64,000 nt of DNA from Anthonomus grandis grandis (Eukaryota > Arthropoda > Insecta > Coleoptera > Curculionidae), in NCBI RefSeq assembly GCF_022605725.1, contig NC_065552.1:34111879-34175878 (forward strand), written 5' to 3'. The notes beneath the pieces were generated by a model. That model was not told the DNA's origin. It did not search any database and saw only the letters and a program-made list of their open reading frames with translations. The stretch's first letter is position 1. Every line of letters starts with the position of its first letter. The translations under genes were made by a program, and so were the position numbers. Shown piece after piece: positions 1 to 10,777 of this stretch.

Positions 1-264
1 AAATTTTCCGTGCTGCTTGGCCACTTTTAGTTTTTAATTGCGACAAATATTTGCGGTATTGAGACCTTAAAGATTCCCAACGATTTTTGGCACCTGTAAT
101 TAAAAAGGGAAGCAGATAAGAAACACAATAAAAAAACTTGCGTGAAGTGCAGATTTCTTACCAATTAATTAATTTTATGGCTGTCATTACTAATTAATAC
201 TAATTGAATTATGATTTAACGTTAATTTTTTTTTCATTGCTACTGGAAATTTTTATAAAACAAT

Positions 265-1026
265 TGCTTTCAGCTACAGTCTGGGCCATTCAACGGTACA
301 AACTATCGCACTTGAAGCATGTGGAGCAATCAATGAAAGCTTATTGGCAGAATATATTCCAGCTCCTTCTCGGGAAAAATGTCAACAAATTGCGCATGAA
401 ATGTGGACAATGTGGAATTTTCCCAATTGGTTAGGAGCATTAGATGACAAGCATGTCATTATACAAGCTCCAGCCAACAGTGGATCTCTATATTTTAACT
501 ATAAAAAAACATTTTCGAACGTATTGTTGGCTTTGGTGGACGCTAATTGTAAATTTATAGCCGTAGACATTGGATCCTATGATAAAAATAGTGACGGAGG
601 AATATTCGCGAATTCTGCATTCGGAAAAGGATTAGAAAATGGGACGATGAATATTCCCGAAGACTCTCCACTACCAGGAACAGAAATATTAGCTCCGCGT
701 GTGTTATTTTGGGAGATGAAGCATTTCCATTGAAACAATATTTAATACGGCCTTATCCAGGTTTGAAAAATGTAGAAGACAATGAAAAGAGAATTTTCAA
801 TTATCGTCTATGTCGAGGAAGAAGATTAGTTGAATGTGCCTATGGTATTTTATCGCAAACGTTTCGTATCTACCAGAGAAGATTGATAGCCAACCCTGAA
901 AATGCAACTTTGATTGTCTTGACTACTTGTATTTTGCATAATATTATTAGGAACACCAGAACTATAAATAATGAAAATGTTTCAACCTGTACTAATACTA
1001 ATTGTGTACAAAACTTGAGAAGATAA
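265..1026 (+). pseudogene. PIF/Harbinger transposase remnant (HARBI1/DDE_Tnp_4 type)
   Basis: The reading frame from about 265 to 700 encodes a Harbinger-type nuclease. It has a helix-like HSTVQTIALEACGAIN segment, then GALDDKHV with the first acidic catalytic position, and then GSYDKNSDGGIFANSAFGKG, the conserved second block. A one-base shift near 700 moves the frame to 709-1026, where CVILGDEAFPL gives the third conserved block and a C-terminal LTTCILHNIIRN motif follows. The N-terminal third is absent. The frame begins just after an AG (ttgctttcag), so it may follow an old intron or simply be 5' truncated. The family cuts and pastes DNA at 3-bp targets. This copy is broken and cannot be functional as read. 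I see no terminal inverted repeats around it. Confidence 0.85.
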
Positions 1027-3220
1027 GGCGGAAATGCAAAGACTGAAGCATTTCAAACTAGAGAAATTAAAAAAAAAATTTAAATTCTCCGATAGGTGCA
1101 GTGCCATGGCAAGCAGAGCGTATTATGTAGTAGACAAGACATATTCTATTTTTTTTATATTATTAATGATTATTGTTTGACTTACCAGTTAATTCTAGTG
1201 ATTTTTTAACTTCGTCCCCCGCCTTTTTTTATAATTATTGTCACTGTAGTAATGTGACTGCAAGTCATACATTCCTGGCTTACTCTTCACTAGTTCAATA
1301 AGCATTTCTTCTGAAAAATAAGAATTAATAAATTCCTCATTCAGCTAAAATTAATTTTTTTTATTTTATATTCTGTATAATTTTATATTCTAAATATTTA
1401 TTAGTTATTCTGCATTTAATATATCTAACATAGAAATTGCCAAACGTTGTTACAGCGTTCAGTATACAGAATAAACAATTAAACACTCATATAATGCAGT
1501 ATATAAAACTAACCAAATGCATTCAATAAAGTATTAAATGAAATATAGAAGAATATCTCATACAAGGTCCTGCTTATACAACGATTATGTTCTGAATCAA
1601 CTAGAGAAACTCTTTAATATTGGAAACCTCATGTCTTTATAAAATCCTTTCTTAACTTCTAGCAAACGATTTTATACTAGTAATCCCTAAATTATAGTTA
1701 AATAGTTTTATTTCTGTATCGGATTAATCGAATTATTTATTTGAATTTTATAATCATTTTTTTGAAAATATGTATTAAAGTGTGCTAATAGATTAGAATA
1801 TCATTGACCTGACGGTATTTTATGCCAGTCAGTTAATCAGAATGCGTATGAACAATGAAATGTAATAATTCTTTCTGTTCAAATACAAACATTTATAAAA
1901 AAAAACCTTTATTTTATATAATGGATAAAACTAGCAATATACGTAAACCAAGTCCTATATTTTACTTCGAATGACTAAGCCGAATTTTCGAAAAAAAAAC
2001 TACTTTATTCTTATTTACCTATTAACGTTATTGAAGCCTATAAAAACGAGACTGTACATTATTTATATTAACTATACAACAAAGTTATACTTAGCGGGTC
2101 AGTTCAAGGATATTGGGGCTTTATAAAAACACTCTTTTATAAAAAAAGGTGATAAATTATCAGGAAAGTACATATTTTGGACAACATTTTTTGGAGTAAC
2201 TACAATTTAGGTTTGCGTTTTATATAATAATGGTTCCTGGTGAGTGTGTGTCCGTATCTAATTTGTTTACGTCAATTCTAGAGTAAGAGTTTTATTTTTT
2301 TTTTAATCAAATATTCTATGAGCCACTAACGTCTAAAACTAGAGGGATGAATGTATCCAATACTCATTTGTCAATTTAATTGAAAAAAAAGGGAGCCTTT
2401 TCTAACTTGGACACGAAGAAACGAAAATCCCAAACCGGTATTTATATTCATCAATAATGTTGGTCCCATAATAAAATAAAACTTAGAAGGTCAGTTCAAG
2501 GATGGCGCTATCGATTTTCCCGCGTTAAAAGAAGTTGGACCAGTTATAGATTTGATTTTGCAGCAGCACCAACATGGAGAAGGGTAGCTCCCTATTATTG
2601 CCATGGATACTTAACTTACGTAGCTTAATTATGTCTTGGCCAGTCAGAGAGGCTGTAATATTGAATTCTTCTTTTGTACTGCAAGATGTTAAGATAGGAC
2701 AAGGGTTTAGATTTAGTTTTAGGTTATTCTTTTTATAAGATTTATACTGATTTTTATTTTAAAAAAACTTGATTAGCAGGATTTTAAAGAAAGACTGAGA
2801 AAATAGTTTATGAAGGTGCCTTTGTAATAAATTAAATTTATTTAAGTTAAAACTTGCTTGATTGTAGAAAAATCAATCTTTTACCAAATAACAAACTTGC
2901 CTAATTTATTGAGCTATCCATATACATAACTAATCAGGTCCTTTTTCAACTAATACTGTTCCTAATTAATGAATTAAGAAAATGGGGTTGGTGGTTTAGG
3001 TCCATATTTGTCAAGTGTTTACCTATAGTGTGTGGTCACCCAAAGTAAACAGTGGTATTATTATTTCCGGTTTCCGTTAACGTATGATACTAAGTATTAT
3101 GAGAAGTGGAATGAGATTAAATAAAATAATAAGACATAATAAACAGAGAATAGAGACTATCCTAAGAATCATAATTACGTAATCCATCTCTCTATAACTT
3201 TCACGGCTTCTACTACTACT
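1027..3220. other. AT-rich non-coding stretch
   Basis: I see no convincing gene here. The stretch is AT-rich with short A and T runs. A 14-base string, ggtcagttcaagga, occurs twice in the same orientation near 2098 and 2491, but nothing else around it matches. Confidence 0.5.
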
Positions 3221-3224
3221 ACTG

Positions 3225-3560
3225 AATATTTCACAACTCGGCGACCAGCAGTAGCAGCGTACAACTTACGACAACGAGCGGTGCAGCAACAAGTAATTTA
3301 TGACCGAGCTTTTAGCCCAATTACCGGAGGGTTAAGTTGATTTCATTCTTGGAAACCACGTCGCTTTTCCATTTTGCTTTTATCGCCTTCCCCTAAAAGC
3401 AAAGGGGCACGCCGCGATCTTATATACTTCGCTCTACTTTTTCAGGGTCTGACTTCATTGTTTCGCCGTTGACCTTCGTGGATTTATTGCCCTGTCTTCG
3501 ACTCTTTTCCTATTCCCCCATGCTTTAGGAAAATTGAAAGTTTTAGAAACATTGGGGATT
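3225..3560. other. GC-rich unique block, possible cis-regulatory element
   Basis: This is markedly richer in G+C than its surroundings, with strings such as ggcgaccagcagtagcagcg and ggggcacgccgcgatc. It resembles no transposon protein in any frame. A 65-codon open frame at 3145-3340 ends without any recognisable domain. Blocks like this recur around the zinc-finger gene exons, so a conserved non-coding element or promoter is possible, but that is inference. Confidence 0.3.
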
Positions 3561-3705
3561 TTAAAGGTTCCGTAACGATATAAATCTAAATTTAATATAA
3601 GAATTATTTAGGGTGGCCTATCGAAAACAGTCCGACAAGGTTTGGGGCACTTTTATAAAAAAATTTAAAAAAATGTATAATTGGAAATAAAAATAAATTT
3701 AACTT

Positions 3706-5330
3706 GGAGAAATGAAAATCAATCAATCAATCAATCAATATATGCTTTATTGTCATATAAGTAAATTTGTTGACAAAGCTGTAAAAAAGAAAAACATATA
3801 CACAAACATGTAAAAAGGCTATTTAACATGCTATAGTTCATCATCCTAAAGGCATTCTGCTTCCATGAATATGGTTTATCTATACCGGTAAAACCAACAA
3901 CATCCCCATTGTTCAGAAATACTCCTCCAAGACTCTGAACCAAAACATACAAAGCTAATGCAATGTCAAGAGTATCAATATGTATAACACAAACAGATAT
4001 TATTCACTCCCGAAATATACAATTTAATTAAATCTAAAACTAAAAAAAAATGGTTTAAAAAATATACAGAATATACCTAAAGTCCTGCAAGAAAAAGGTA
4101 AAAATGACTAAAATCTATGCGACAAAAATTCAGTTATTTCATAATAGCCCTTTGCAACTAAGAGTTTTTTAACACGTTTTCTAAAAAGTTTCTAGCTACC
4201 TATACCTTTCAAATCTGCAGGAAGATGATTATACAGTTTTTTACCATCAAATATAAAAGTTCTTTTGATCAGTGTAGGCACTTGTAGGCATAGGCAAGAG
4301 CACATCATTAGCTCGTCGACTGCTATATTCATGCCTATAAGTTGTGTTCACATTTCTAAATTTCTTATGAACGAGGCAAACAGATTCCAATATAAATAAG
4401 GCAGGAAGGGTTAGGATTTTATAAGTGATAAATAGCGGTTTGCAAGACTCTCTCATACTCACATTACACAGACGTCGGATCGCTTTTTTTTGCAAAACAA
4501 AAACACTATTAAATAAGTAATGTGTGCATGCACCCCAGAAACACAGACCATACCTTAAATGGGACTCAATTAAAAAAAATTAAACATTTCTCGCCATGTC
4601 AAAATCAACCTCTTCTGCGACCACTTTAAGAGCATAACAATTTGCTGATTTTTTTTTACACAATTGCGTGATATGGCCCTCAAATTTTAGTTTATTATCA
4701 ATAAACAAACCTAAAAATTTATTTTCGTCTAAGTTGTTTAGAATGTGATTTTCCAAAAACACATTATTTAAATTGCATTTAAAATTCATAACACTAGTTT
4801 TTGAAATATTTAAACACAGTTTATTGATTTCAACAATATCTCTGTTAACTGTGATATTTAGATTCATCGCACTCGTGTCATGCCATAAAACTGAATGAAT
4901 TTACCTGAGATCCTAAGATTGGCCATATCATTAATATAAATGAGGAATAGAAGTGGCTCAAGAACTGAACCCTGAGGAATATCATGAGTCACAAGCTGCT
5001 CCCTTGAAAGGGCACGATCCACAGAAACACTCTGCATTCTAGTATGCAAATAAGACCCAAATCACTGAAGAGCCAGACCTCTGAATCCATACCGCTCAAG
5101 CTTCCACAGCAGTATTTCGTGACTAACACAGTCAAATGCTTTGGCCAAGTCGCAATACACTGCTGCAGCAATATCACCACTGACTCAAAGAATGAAAAGA
5201 TTGCATCTGATGTTCCCTTGGCACTTTGAAACCCAAATTGCTTCGATCTTATAATTTGCTTTTCAGCTAAATATGACATAAGTTGCTTTTTAACCAGTTT
5301 CTCGATGATTTTTGAGAGGACTTAAAATCA
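3706..5330 (-). mobile_element. Decayed non-LTR retrotransposon (LINE), RT domain to 3' tail
   Basis: Read on the minus strand from 5330 down, broken frames give QFGF (fingers), then CDLAKAFDCVSHEILL carrying the first catalytic Asp, then IPQGSVLEPLLFLIYINDM. The YADD box is degraded to QFYGM. Then come LGLFIDNKLKFEGHI and the C-terminal RRLCNVSMRESCKPLF segment. The 3' end has a tail of repeated TTGA, seen on the plus strand as four aatc units at 3720-3738. It is 5' truncated before the endonuclease. Several frameshifts mark it as dead. The clade is uncertain, CR1/L2-like by the RT blocks. Confidence 0.8.
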
Positions 5331-6450
5331 ATTAAATTTATTCCTGTTACTAAATATTGATCATATTCCTTTTTTGGGCATTTTATGTTATTTAATGATT
5401 TTTCGGACAGTTGTTAAAAAAATTGATTCAAGAATTAAAAGAGAACTTTTCTTACTCAAAAATTGATCATATTCATTTCTTCTTGGTTGATAAAAAGAGT
5501 TTCCATTGTATTTTTCTTCGTAGAAGTAACTGAGGAAATTAATTAGTAATTCGTCATTCATAAACTTATAGTTTAAAATTTTGTTCGTTATCCTTTCCTA
5601 CACCTTAAGTTTGTCTTTCTTTAATTCTGTTTGAAAACATCATTGCGTAATCAAATGCTGTTAATAATACCTTTTTTTGCATGTTTGCACGCAAGCAAGT
5701 AATAAATTAAGAGGAATCAGTGAAAAAGGAGAAAATTGAATGTAACCGAGAAATTTCTTAAGGTGGAATGTTTATATAAATTCCTTAATAGACCCAAAGC
5801 TGGGGCACAGCTTAGGGTATATTGCAATAAGCAAAAGCTTCCACCAAAAGTTGCTTTTTTTTCGTAACAGTATCAGAAAAAAATTAACAGTAAATGAGAT
5901 TTCGTTAAAAAGATTTATGCATTTGGAAGACGAGACAGCGAGAGAGGTTATAGTTATTTTTTTTTGTAATTGACTTGGATTTAATCAAAATGCACAAACC
6001 CGGTACGTGTAAATAGTTTACTACGTCGATTTTGATTTTAGGGAGACAATTTTTTTAATACTTTCAACCCCTTGGCGGGGGTTGCAACAACCCTCAAAAT
6101 CTTAAATAGAAGTGAGCCTTTCTTAAAGATCTCTTTATTCTAGTTAAAATTGCCAAGATTAAAATTGCTAACTTGAGGTTTCACAGTATGACAGCTTGTT
6201 AAAGATTTTGGGACAATACCGTTGTTTAATACTTTTAGCGCTAGTTTTTAGAGGTTCTTGATTTACAAAACCAAAACGGTCGCACCCTTAAATTTTTGAT
6301 TTTAGAAAAACCATTTTTTTGTTTAAATTTTTAACCCCACAACTTCAACTCCTTAGCGGAGGTATGTGTTGTGATACATCTTTTGAAAGGGCATTTAATT
6401 TTATTTACAATAGCGCTCTGTTTTGTAAATTTAAACTGCGGGTTCCAAAT
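5331..6450. other. AT-rich non-coding stretch
   Basis: No coding potential is recognised on either strand. It separates a LINE relic from a mariner relic and may contain their non-coding ends, but I could not place any boundary. Confidence 0.4.
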
Positions 6451-6479
6451 AAATCTAATTTAATTTTATTAATTAGTAC

Positions 6480-7483
6480 TTACGAATTATCTTATTAAAT
6501 GTTGAAAATGTCCGCCGTTTACCTCCATACAATAGTACAGAAACTGTTCAAAGTGTTCCCGGACATTGTGAAGAATATCAGGTGTTATTTGTTAGCATTC
6601 ATGAATGATGCGGTTCCGTAAAACTTCTAACGTTTCAGGTCGTGTGGCATAAATTTTCGATTTTAGATGTCCCTATAAAAAGAAATCAAGAGTAAATCGG
6701 GTGATCTCGCGGGCCATTCAATAGCGCCCCTTCTGCCAATCCATCTACCAGTAAACGTTTCATCCAGAAACTGCCGTACTGATAATACATAATGGGAAGG
6801 AGTCTTGCTGAAATATCGCATTTTCTTCATGGTAGCGTTGGTCGTTTTCCATCATTTCAATCAATGCTTGATTAATGGCATTCTCCAGAAGGTCTAAGTA
6901 CGTATCTCCATTTGAATTTCGCAATAAGAAAAATGGTCCTCTTATGTGACCTACCTAAACGTTTAATTCTTGAGGGTGTTAAGTATGAACCTCATGGTAG
7001 AACCTTGGATGAGAAAAAATGAACATTGATTGTCTGAGGAGCAAACATTTAAAAGATAGTTGGGATTATTTGAATTTAGTACTGACATTATATCACAAAA
7101 CTATAAACGGCGGTCGTTACCATCTTCATTTAATTCTTAAATAAGTTGAATGTTATATGGGTGCCTTATTTATTATGTTTTAGAATTCTCTGTACAGTGG
7201 TCCGCGAAACTCTCGTTACTCTACTTAATGTAGGATTCACACTAATTTTACCGAGAACACCGACCTCTAATGCCTCATTTCTCACTGGATTTTCAATATT
7301 CCGTTTTTTATTTGCCACCGAACCACTTTCCCGAAATTTTGCCACTAATTTTAGGATGTAATTATGATGTACGTGTTTATCTGCATGTCTCTTATTAAAT
7401 AAAGTTGTCGTTAGTCTTGCACATTGATTGTTTATAAAGTATAATTTAATAATTTCCACTCTCTCTGCAATAGAATAAACCAT
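6480..7483 (-). pseudogene. Mariner-superfamily transposase pseudogene
   Basis: The N-terminal 105 residues are open (7483 down to 7166). They hold two helix-turn-helix segments: MVYSIAERVEIIKLYF with LVAKFRESGSVANKKR, then LSRVTRVSRTTVQRILK. Below 7160 the frame is broken, but FLDETFTGRWIGRRGAIEW, ARSPDL and the tail LEVLRNRIIHEC with VNGGHFQHL can be read. This gives a nearly full-length mariner domain order: paired HTH, DDE core, C-terminal helix. The WPARSPDL block places it with the DD41D-like insect families also seen elsewhere in this window. The same family is seen at 42050-42990. It has many stops and is not functional. Confidence 0.85.
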
Positions 7484-7668
7484 TTTTATTGAATCGAAAG
7501 AAATGATCAGTAATAACTAATTTACATCGACTTGTTTACCAAAGATAAAGTCGGATTGTTGACTGATTTTTGATAGTTTAAAAACAATTTTTTTACTTGC
7601 ACACCTAAAATATCCAGTAAAATGATTTCAGTGAGTTTAGAATTCCATTGCTTGACAAAGCAATACCT

Positions 7669-7774
7669 AATATATTATTATCGCTAAGTATATATTTATT
7701 TAAAGATTTTTAGTAAATAAATCCACTATCAGTCAAATGTAGCCCTTAAGAATGCTAAAGACCTCCAAGCTCAG
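7669..7774 (+). repeat. Unnamed repeat, copy 1 (order A then B)
   Basis: Block A (7669-7720, core atattattatcg then taa and an AT-rich run) is followed directly by block B (7722-7774, from ccactatcagtcaaatgtag to acctccaagc). Both blocks recur at 14952-15299 in the opposite order, B then A. Identity judged by eye is about 80 percent. No protein is recognised. The rest of 7490-8340 shows nothing else. Confidence 0.45.
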
Positions 7775-8344
7775 TCGCTTGGTCATGAAATGCTACTTCA
7801 CAGTCAAGTTTAGCAGAAAACCTGGAGACATTCAAGTAAATATTTTTAAAGTTGGACTTTAAATAAAATGCCAAACCCTCATGAATCCTGAGATATCTAT
7901 AAAAGTTGAAGGCCGCTTTAAGCATTATTATAAGGAAAATTGGTCAGTATTTAACCAATGTTTATTTATACATACAATGTCAAATAATCATTCTTCATTA
8001 AGGACTATCTCTAACTCTGATAATTTATTAAAGATATTTATACTGACGTGACATGACTGGATATTAGGATCAAAAATCGTTCACAATAATTTTTTGGCTT
8101 CTAAACCTGCTTACCGATTATCTCCTTTGAGAAGTGGAAACTTGATAGATTGCAGGCGTTGCAGGTTTGGAAAATAAATTTGACCGTTTCTGACCATAAT
8201 TTAAGATCCAGTATTATCTTCACCTGATTCTTAAGTAACCCAAGCTTTAATAAGCTAATCTGCTGAATACATCTTCTCACAGGTTATATTTGTATCACAC
8301 TGATAAATGTTAAGTACCATTGATATAGTAATTAAAGGTCCTTT

Positions 8345-10775
8345 ATAATAAATAATAAATAAATAAATAAGTCTTTATTTCCAACGGTCACCCACTTACA
8401 GGAAGTGCAGAACAAAAATACAAATCAAAACAATAATAACAGAATAAAAATTAAATTCAAAAAAACAAAGTAGTAAAGTAAAACAGTTAAAACTAATTTA
8501 AAGAATAAACAAAAAGAAAAGAAAAATAAAAAAAAAGAACTCAACATACCTTTATGCCACACTTCTAAATAACAAACAGCATTAGACAGGTACTTACAGG
8601 TTGTAAAACTAGGTTATTGATTGAGTAGCCTCAGCACAGAAGATAGCGTATCAACAAATAGATCTATGTTGTAGTTACAAAGCGTATTAAACAAATTACA
8701 TATGTAAAAAATCGGAGCTCTCTTGAAAATATTATTTAATGCTCTGTTGCAATAAAAAGTGCGAGAATTTCTGGAGTTTATCCTTGGGACAATGTACCAA
8801 ATCTGATTTAGGAGTGAAATGCAGTCTATTTTGTTGTTTACTAGCTTATATAAGAAAGTTATAGCCGTTGTCACACGACGATCGAGTAAGGTTTTCATAT
8901 TGAACCGTCCAAGCATGACATTTTGGCAAGTGCCTCTGGCTGGATAAACGCCATCTTCCATATAGTGCAAATACTTTATAAACCTGCGTTGTATATATTC
9001 AACGTTTTTGATTTCAGTTTCATATATTGGATGCCATATAAGTGACGCATACTCGAGTCTTGAGCATACAAAAGATTGATATAATAATAGTACCACGCTG
9101 GTATCGTTAAAATTTCGACAATTTCTAATAATAAACCCCAAAGACCTGGATGATGATAGTACAATATTCTGAATGTGGCTTTTAAAGTCAAAATTTTCAT
9201 CAAACGTTACACCCAAATCCTTGATTTCATGGCATCTTGTTAAAGGAAGATTCTGTATATGGTAATCATATTGTATAGAAGTTTTATTTCTACAATAAGA
9301 AACAAGAAAACATTTTGATACATTAAGAAAAAGTCTGTTATTCTGACACCAGCTATTAATACTATTTAATACTTCTTGAAGATGTTGGCAGTCGGCTAAA
9401 CAGTTAATTTTAGTGTAAATTTTCAGATCGTCGGCAAAAAGCAATTGATAACAAGAGATGATTAATGCGAGATCGTTAATAAACAATATAAACAACAAAG
9501 GACCCAAATTTGCTCCCTGGGGAACTCCAGATTTCACTATATATTGAGAAGAACGAAAGCCGTCGATCTCGACAAACTGCCTACGACCATTGAGATACGA
9601 GGAAAGAAAACTTAACAGACCTGTGGAACAGCCCAGATAATCCAGTTTTTTTAATAAAATTCTGAGATCTACCTGATCAAACGCCTTCTGAAAGTCCATG
9701 TAAAGGACATCTACCTGACCTCTAGCATTAAGCGCCTGACACACATATTCAGAAAGACAGCTCAGGTTTGTAACACATGATCTCTGCTCCACAAACCCGT
9801 GCTGATCGATAGAGATGAAAGATTTAACTTGATTGTACAGTTGTTTATGAATACAAATTTCAAAGAGCTTGGAAAAATTGCATAAAATAGATATAGGTCT
9901 ATAATTTCGAAGCTCCGACTTATCGCCCTTTTTAAAGATTGGTATGACTCGCGCTATCTTCCAGCAAGAAGGAAATATACCTGTGCGTATGCAGAGGTTA
10001 AAAATGTAAGTCAATGGTTTCGCCAATGCCGCAATACAGTCTTTCACTATAAAGCTCGGAATAAAGTCTGTACCGCAAGTTGACTTGTTTTTAAGTTTTT
10101 TGGAGGCTTCAATAATATCAGACTCATTTAAATAATTTAAAGTTACATCACTTTGACAATGTTTTAGTGTAGATGAAGTAAAGTTGTTAGCGTCAGACTC
10201 AATGTAAACACTCTGAAAAAAATTGGCGAAAGCATCAACTATCGATTGTGGATTCGAAAACTCATCGGCACCATCCCTTATAATACCCGGTATTCTAGAA
10301 TCGCCCTTCCTCATTTGAATGTACCTCCAAAACTCAGAACTATCCCTGCAAATATTCGTTTCTATATTACGTAAATAGTTATTATATGCATTTGTTTTTA
10401 ATGTTTTGAGAGTAGTTCGTATGTTTTTAAATTTATCATAATGGTAGATTGTATTATATCTTTTATAATTCTTGTGGGCTGATTCTTTACTTTTAATTAA
10501 CTGTATGATCTCTGAGGTAAACCAGGGAGGATACCGACGCCTTCGATCCTTCCTCAAAGGTACAGTGTTCTGAAACATAATGTTAAGAGAGTTATATAAA
10601 TGGTCACAGGCTTCGTTGACACCCAAACACTTAAACAATTGTTCCCAATTTGCATGCAATATTGAATCGTATAACAAAGAAAAATTGGCCCTTCGAAAAT
10701 TGAACGTCTTGGGTGCATTTCTGCATAGTTCAAATGATGGTGATTTTTCGATTTTTAAGTTATCATAATATAGAA
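8345..10775 (-). mobile_element. 5'-truncated non-LTR retrotransposon (Jockey/CR1-like) with intact RT frame
   Basis: The element runs on the minus strand from about 10775 to its 3' tail at 8345-8362, where the plus strand shows aataaataaataaataag. It contains one long open frame described separately. The endonuclease part is missing, so reverse transcription probably stopped within the linker. Its 5' edge abuts the (TTA)-rich 3' tail of the next LINE at 10778, so the two minus-strand elements lie head to tail. The 3' untranslated part (8363-8613) is A-rich on the plus strand. Confidence 0.85.
8614..10677 (-). CDS. Reverse transcriptase of non-LTR retrotransposon, 687 open codons
   Basis: This enzyme copies its own RNA at a nicked genomic site. 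Residues 1-200 are the linker between endonuclease and RT. Fingers begin at IPIFKKGDKSELRNYRPISI (about 245-264). Palm motif A is LYMDFQKAFDQVD (Asp 328), motif B is SGVPQGANLGPLLF (383-396), and motif C is FADDLKIY (Asp 416/417). Thumb and C-terminal LEYASLIWHP complete it. All catalytic aspartates are present and no stop interrupts the frame, which suggests a young insertion. The listed first codon is TTG. The frame stays open upstream to about 10770, so this is a truncated ORF2 and not a true start. Expression is unlikely because the 5' end is lost. Confidence 0.9.
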   Translation of the reverse strand: MLYDSILHANWEQLFKCLGVNEACDHLYNSLNIMFQNTVPLRKDRRRRYPPWFTSEIIQLIKSKESAHKNYKRYNTIYHYDKFKNIRTTLKTLKTNAYNNYLRNIETNICRDSSEFWRYIQMRKGDSRIPGIIRDGADEFSNPQSIVDAFANFFQSVYIESDANNFTSSTLKHCQSDVTLNYLNESDIIEASKKLKNKSTCGTDFIPSFIVKDCIAALAKPLTYIFNLCIRTGIFPSCWKIARVIPIFKKGDKSELRNYRPISILCNFSKLFEICIHKQLYNQVKSFISIDQHGFVEQRSCVTNLSCLSEYVCQALNARGQVDVLYMDFQKAFDQVDLRILLKKLDYLGCSTGLLSFLSSYLNGRRQFVEIDGFRSSQYIVKSGVPQGANLGPLLFILFINDLALIISCYQLLFADDLKIYTKINCLADCQHLQEVLNSINSWCQNNRLFLNVSKCFLVSYCRNKTSIQYDYHIQNLPLTRCHEIKDLGVTFDENFDFKSHIQNIVLSSSRSLGFIIRNCRNFNDTSVVLLLYQSFVCSRLEYASLIWHPIYETEIKNVEYIQRRFIKYLHYMEDGVYPARGTCQNVMLGRFNMKTLLDRRVTTAITFLYKLVNNKIDCISLLNQIWYIVPRINSRNSRTFYCNRALNNIFKRAPIFYICNLFNTLCNYNIDLFVDTLSSVLRLLNQ

Positions 10776-10777
10776 TA

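Noticed and set aside
3145..3340. A 65-codon plus-strand frame with polar residues in the GC-rich block
   Set aside because: There are no clear splice sites or homology. I kept only the composition call.
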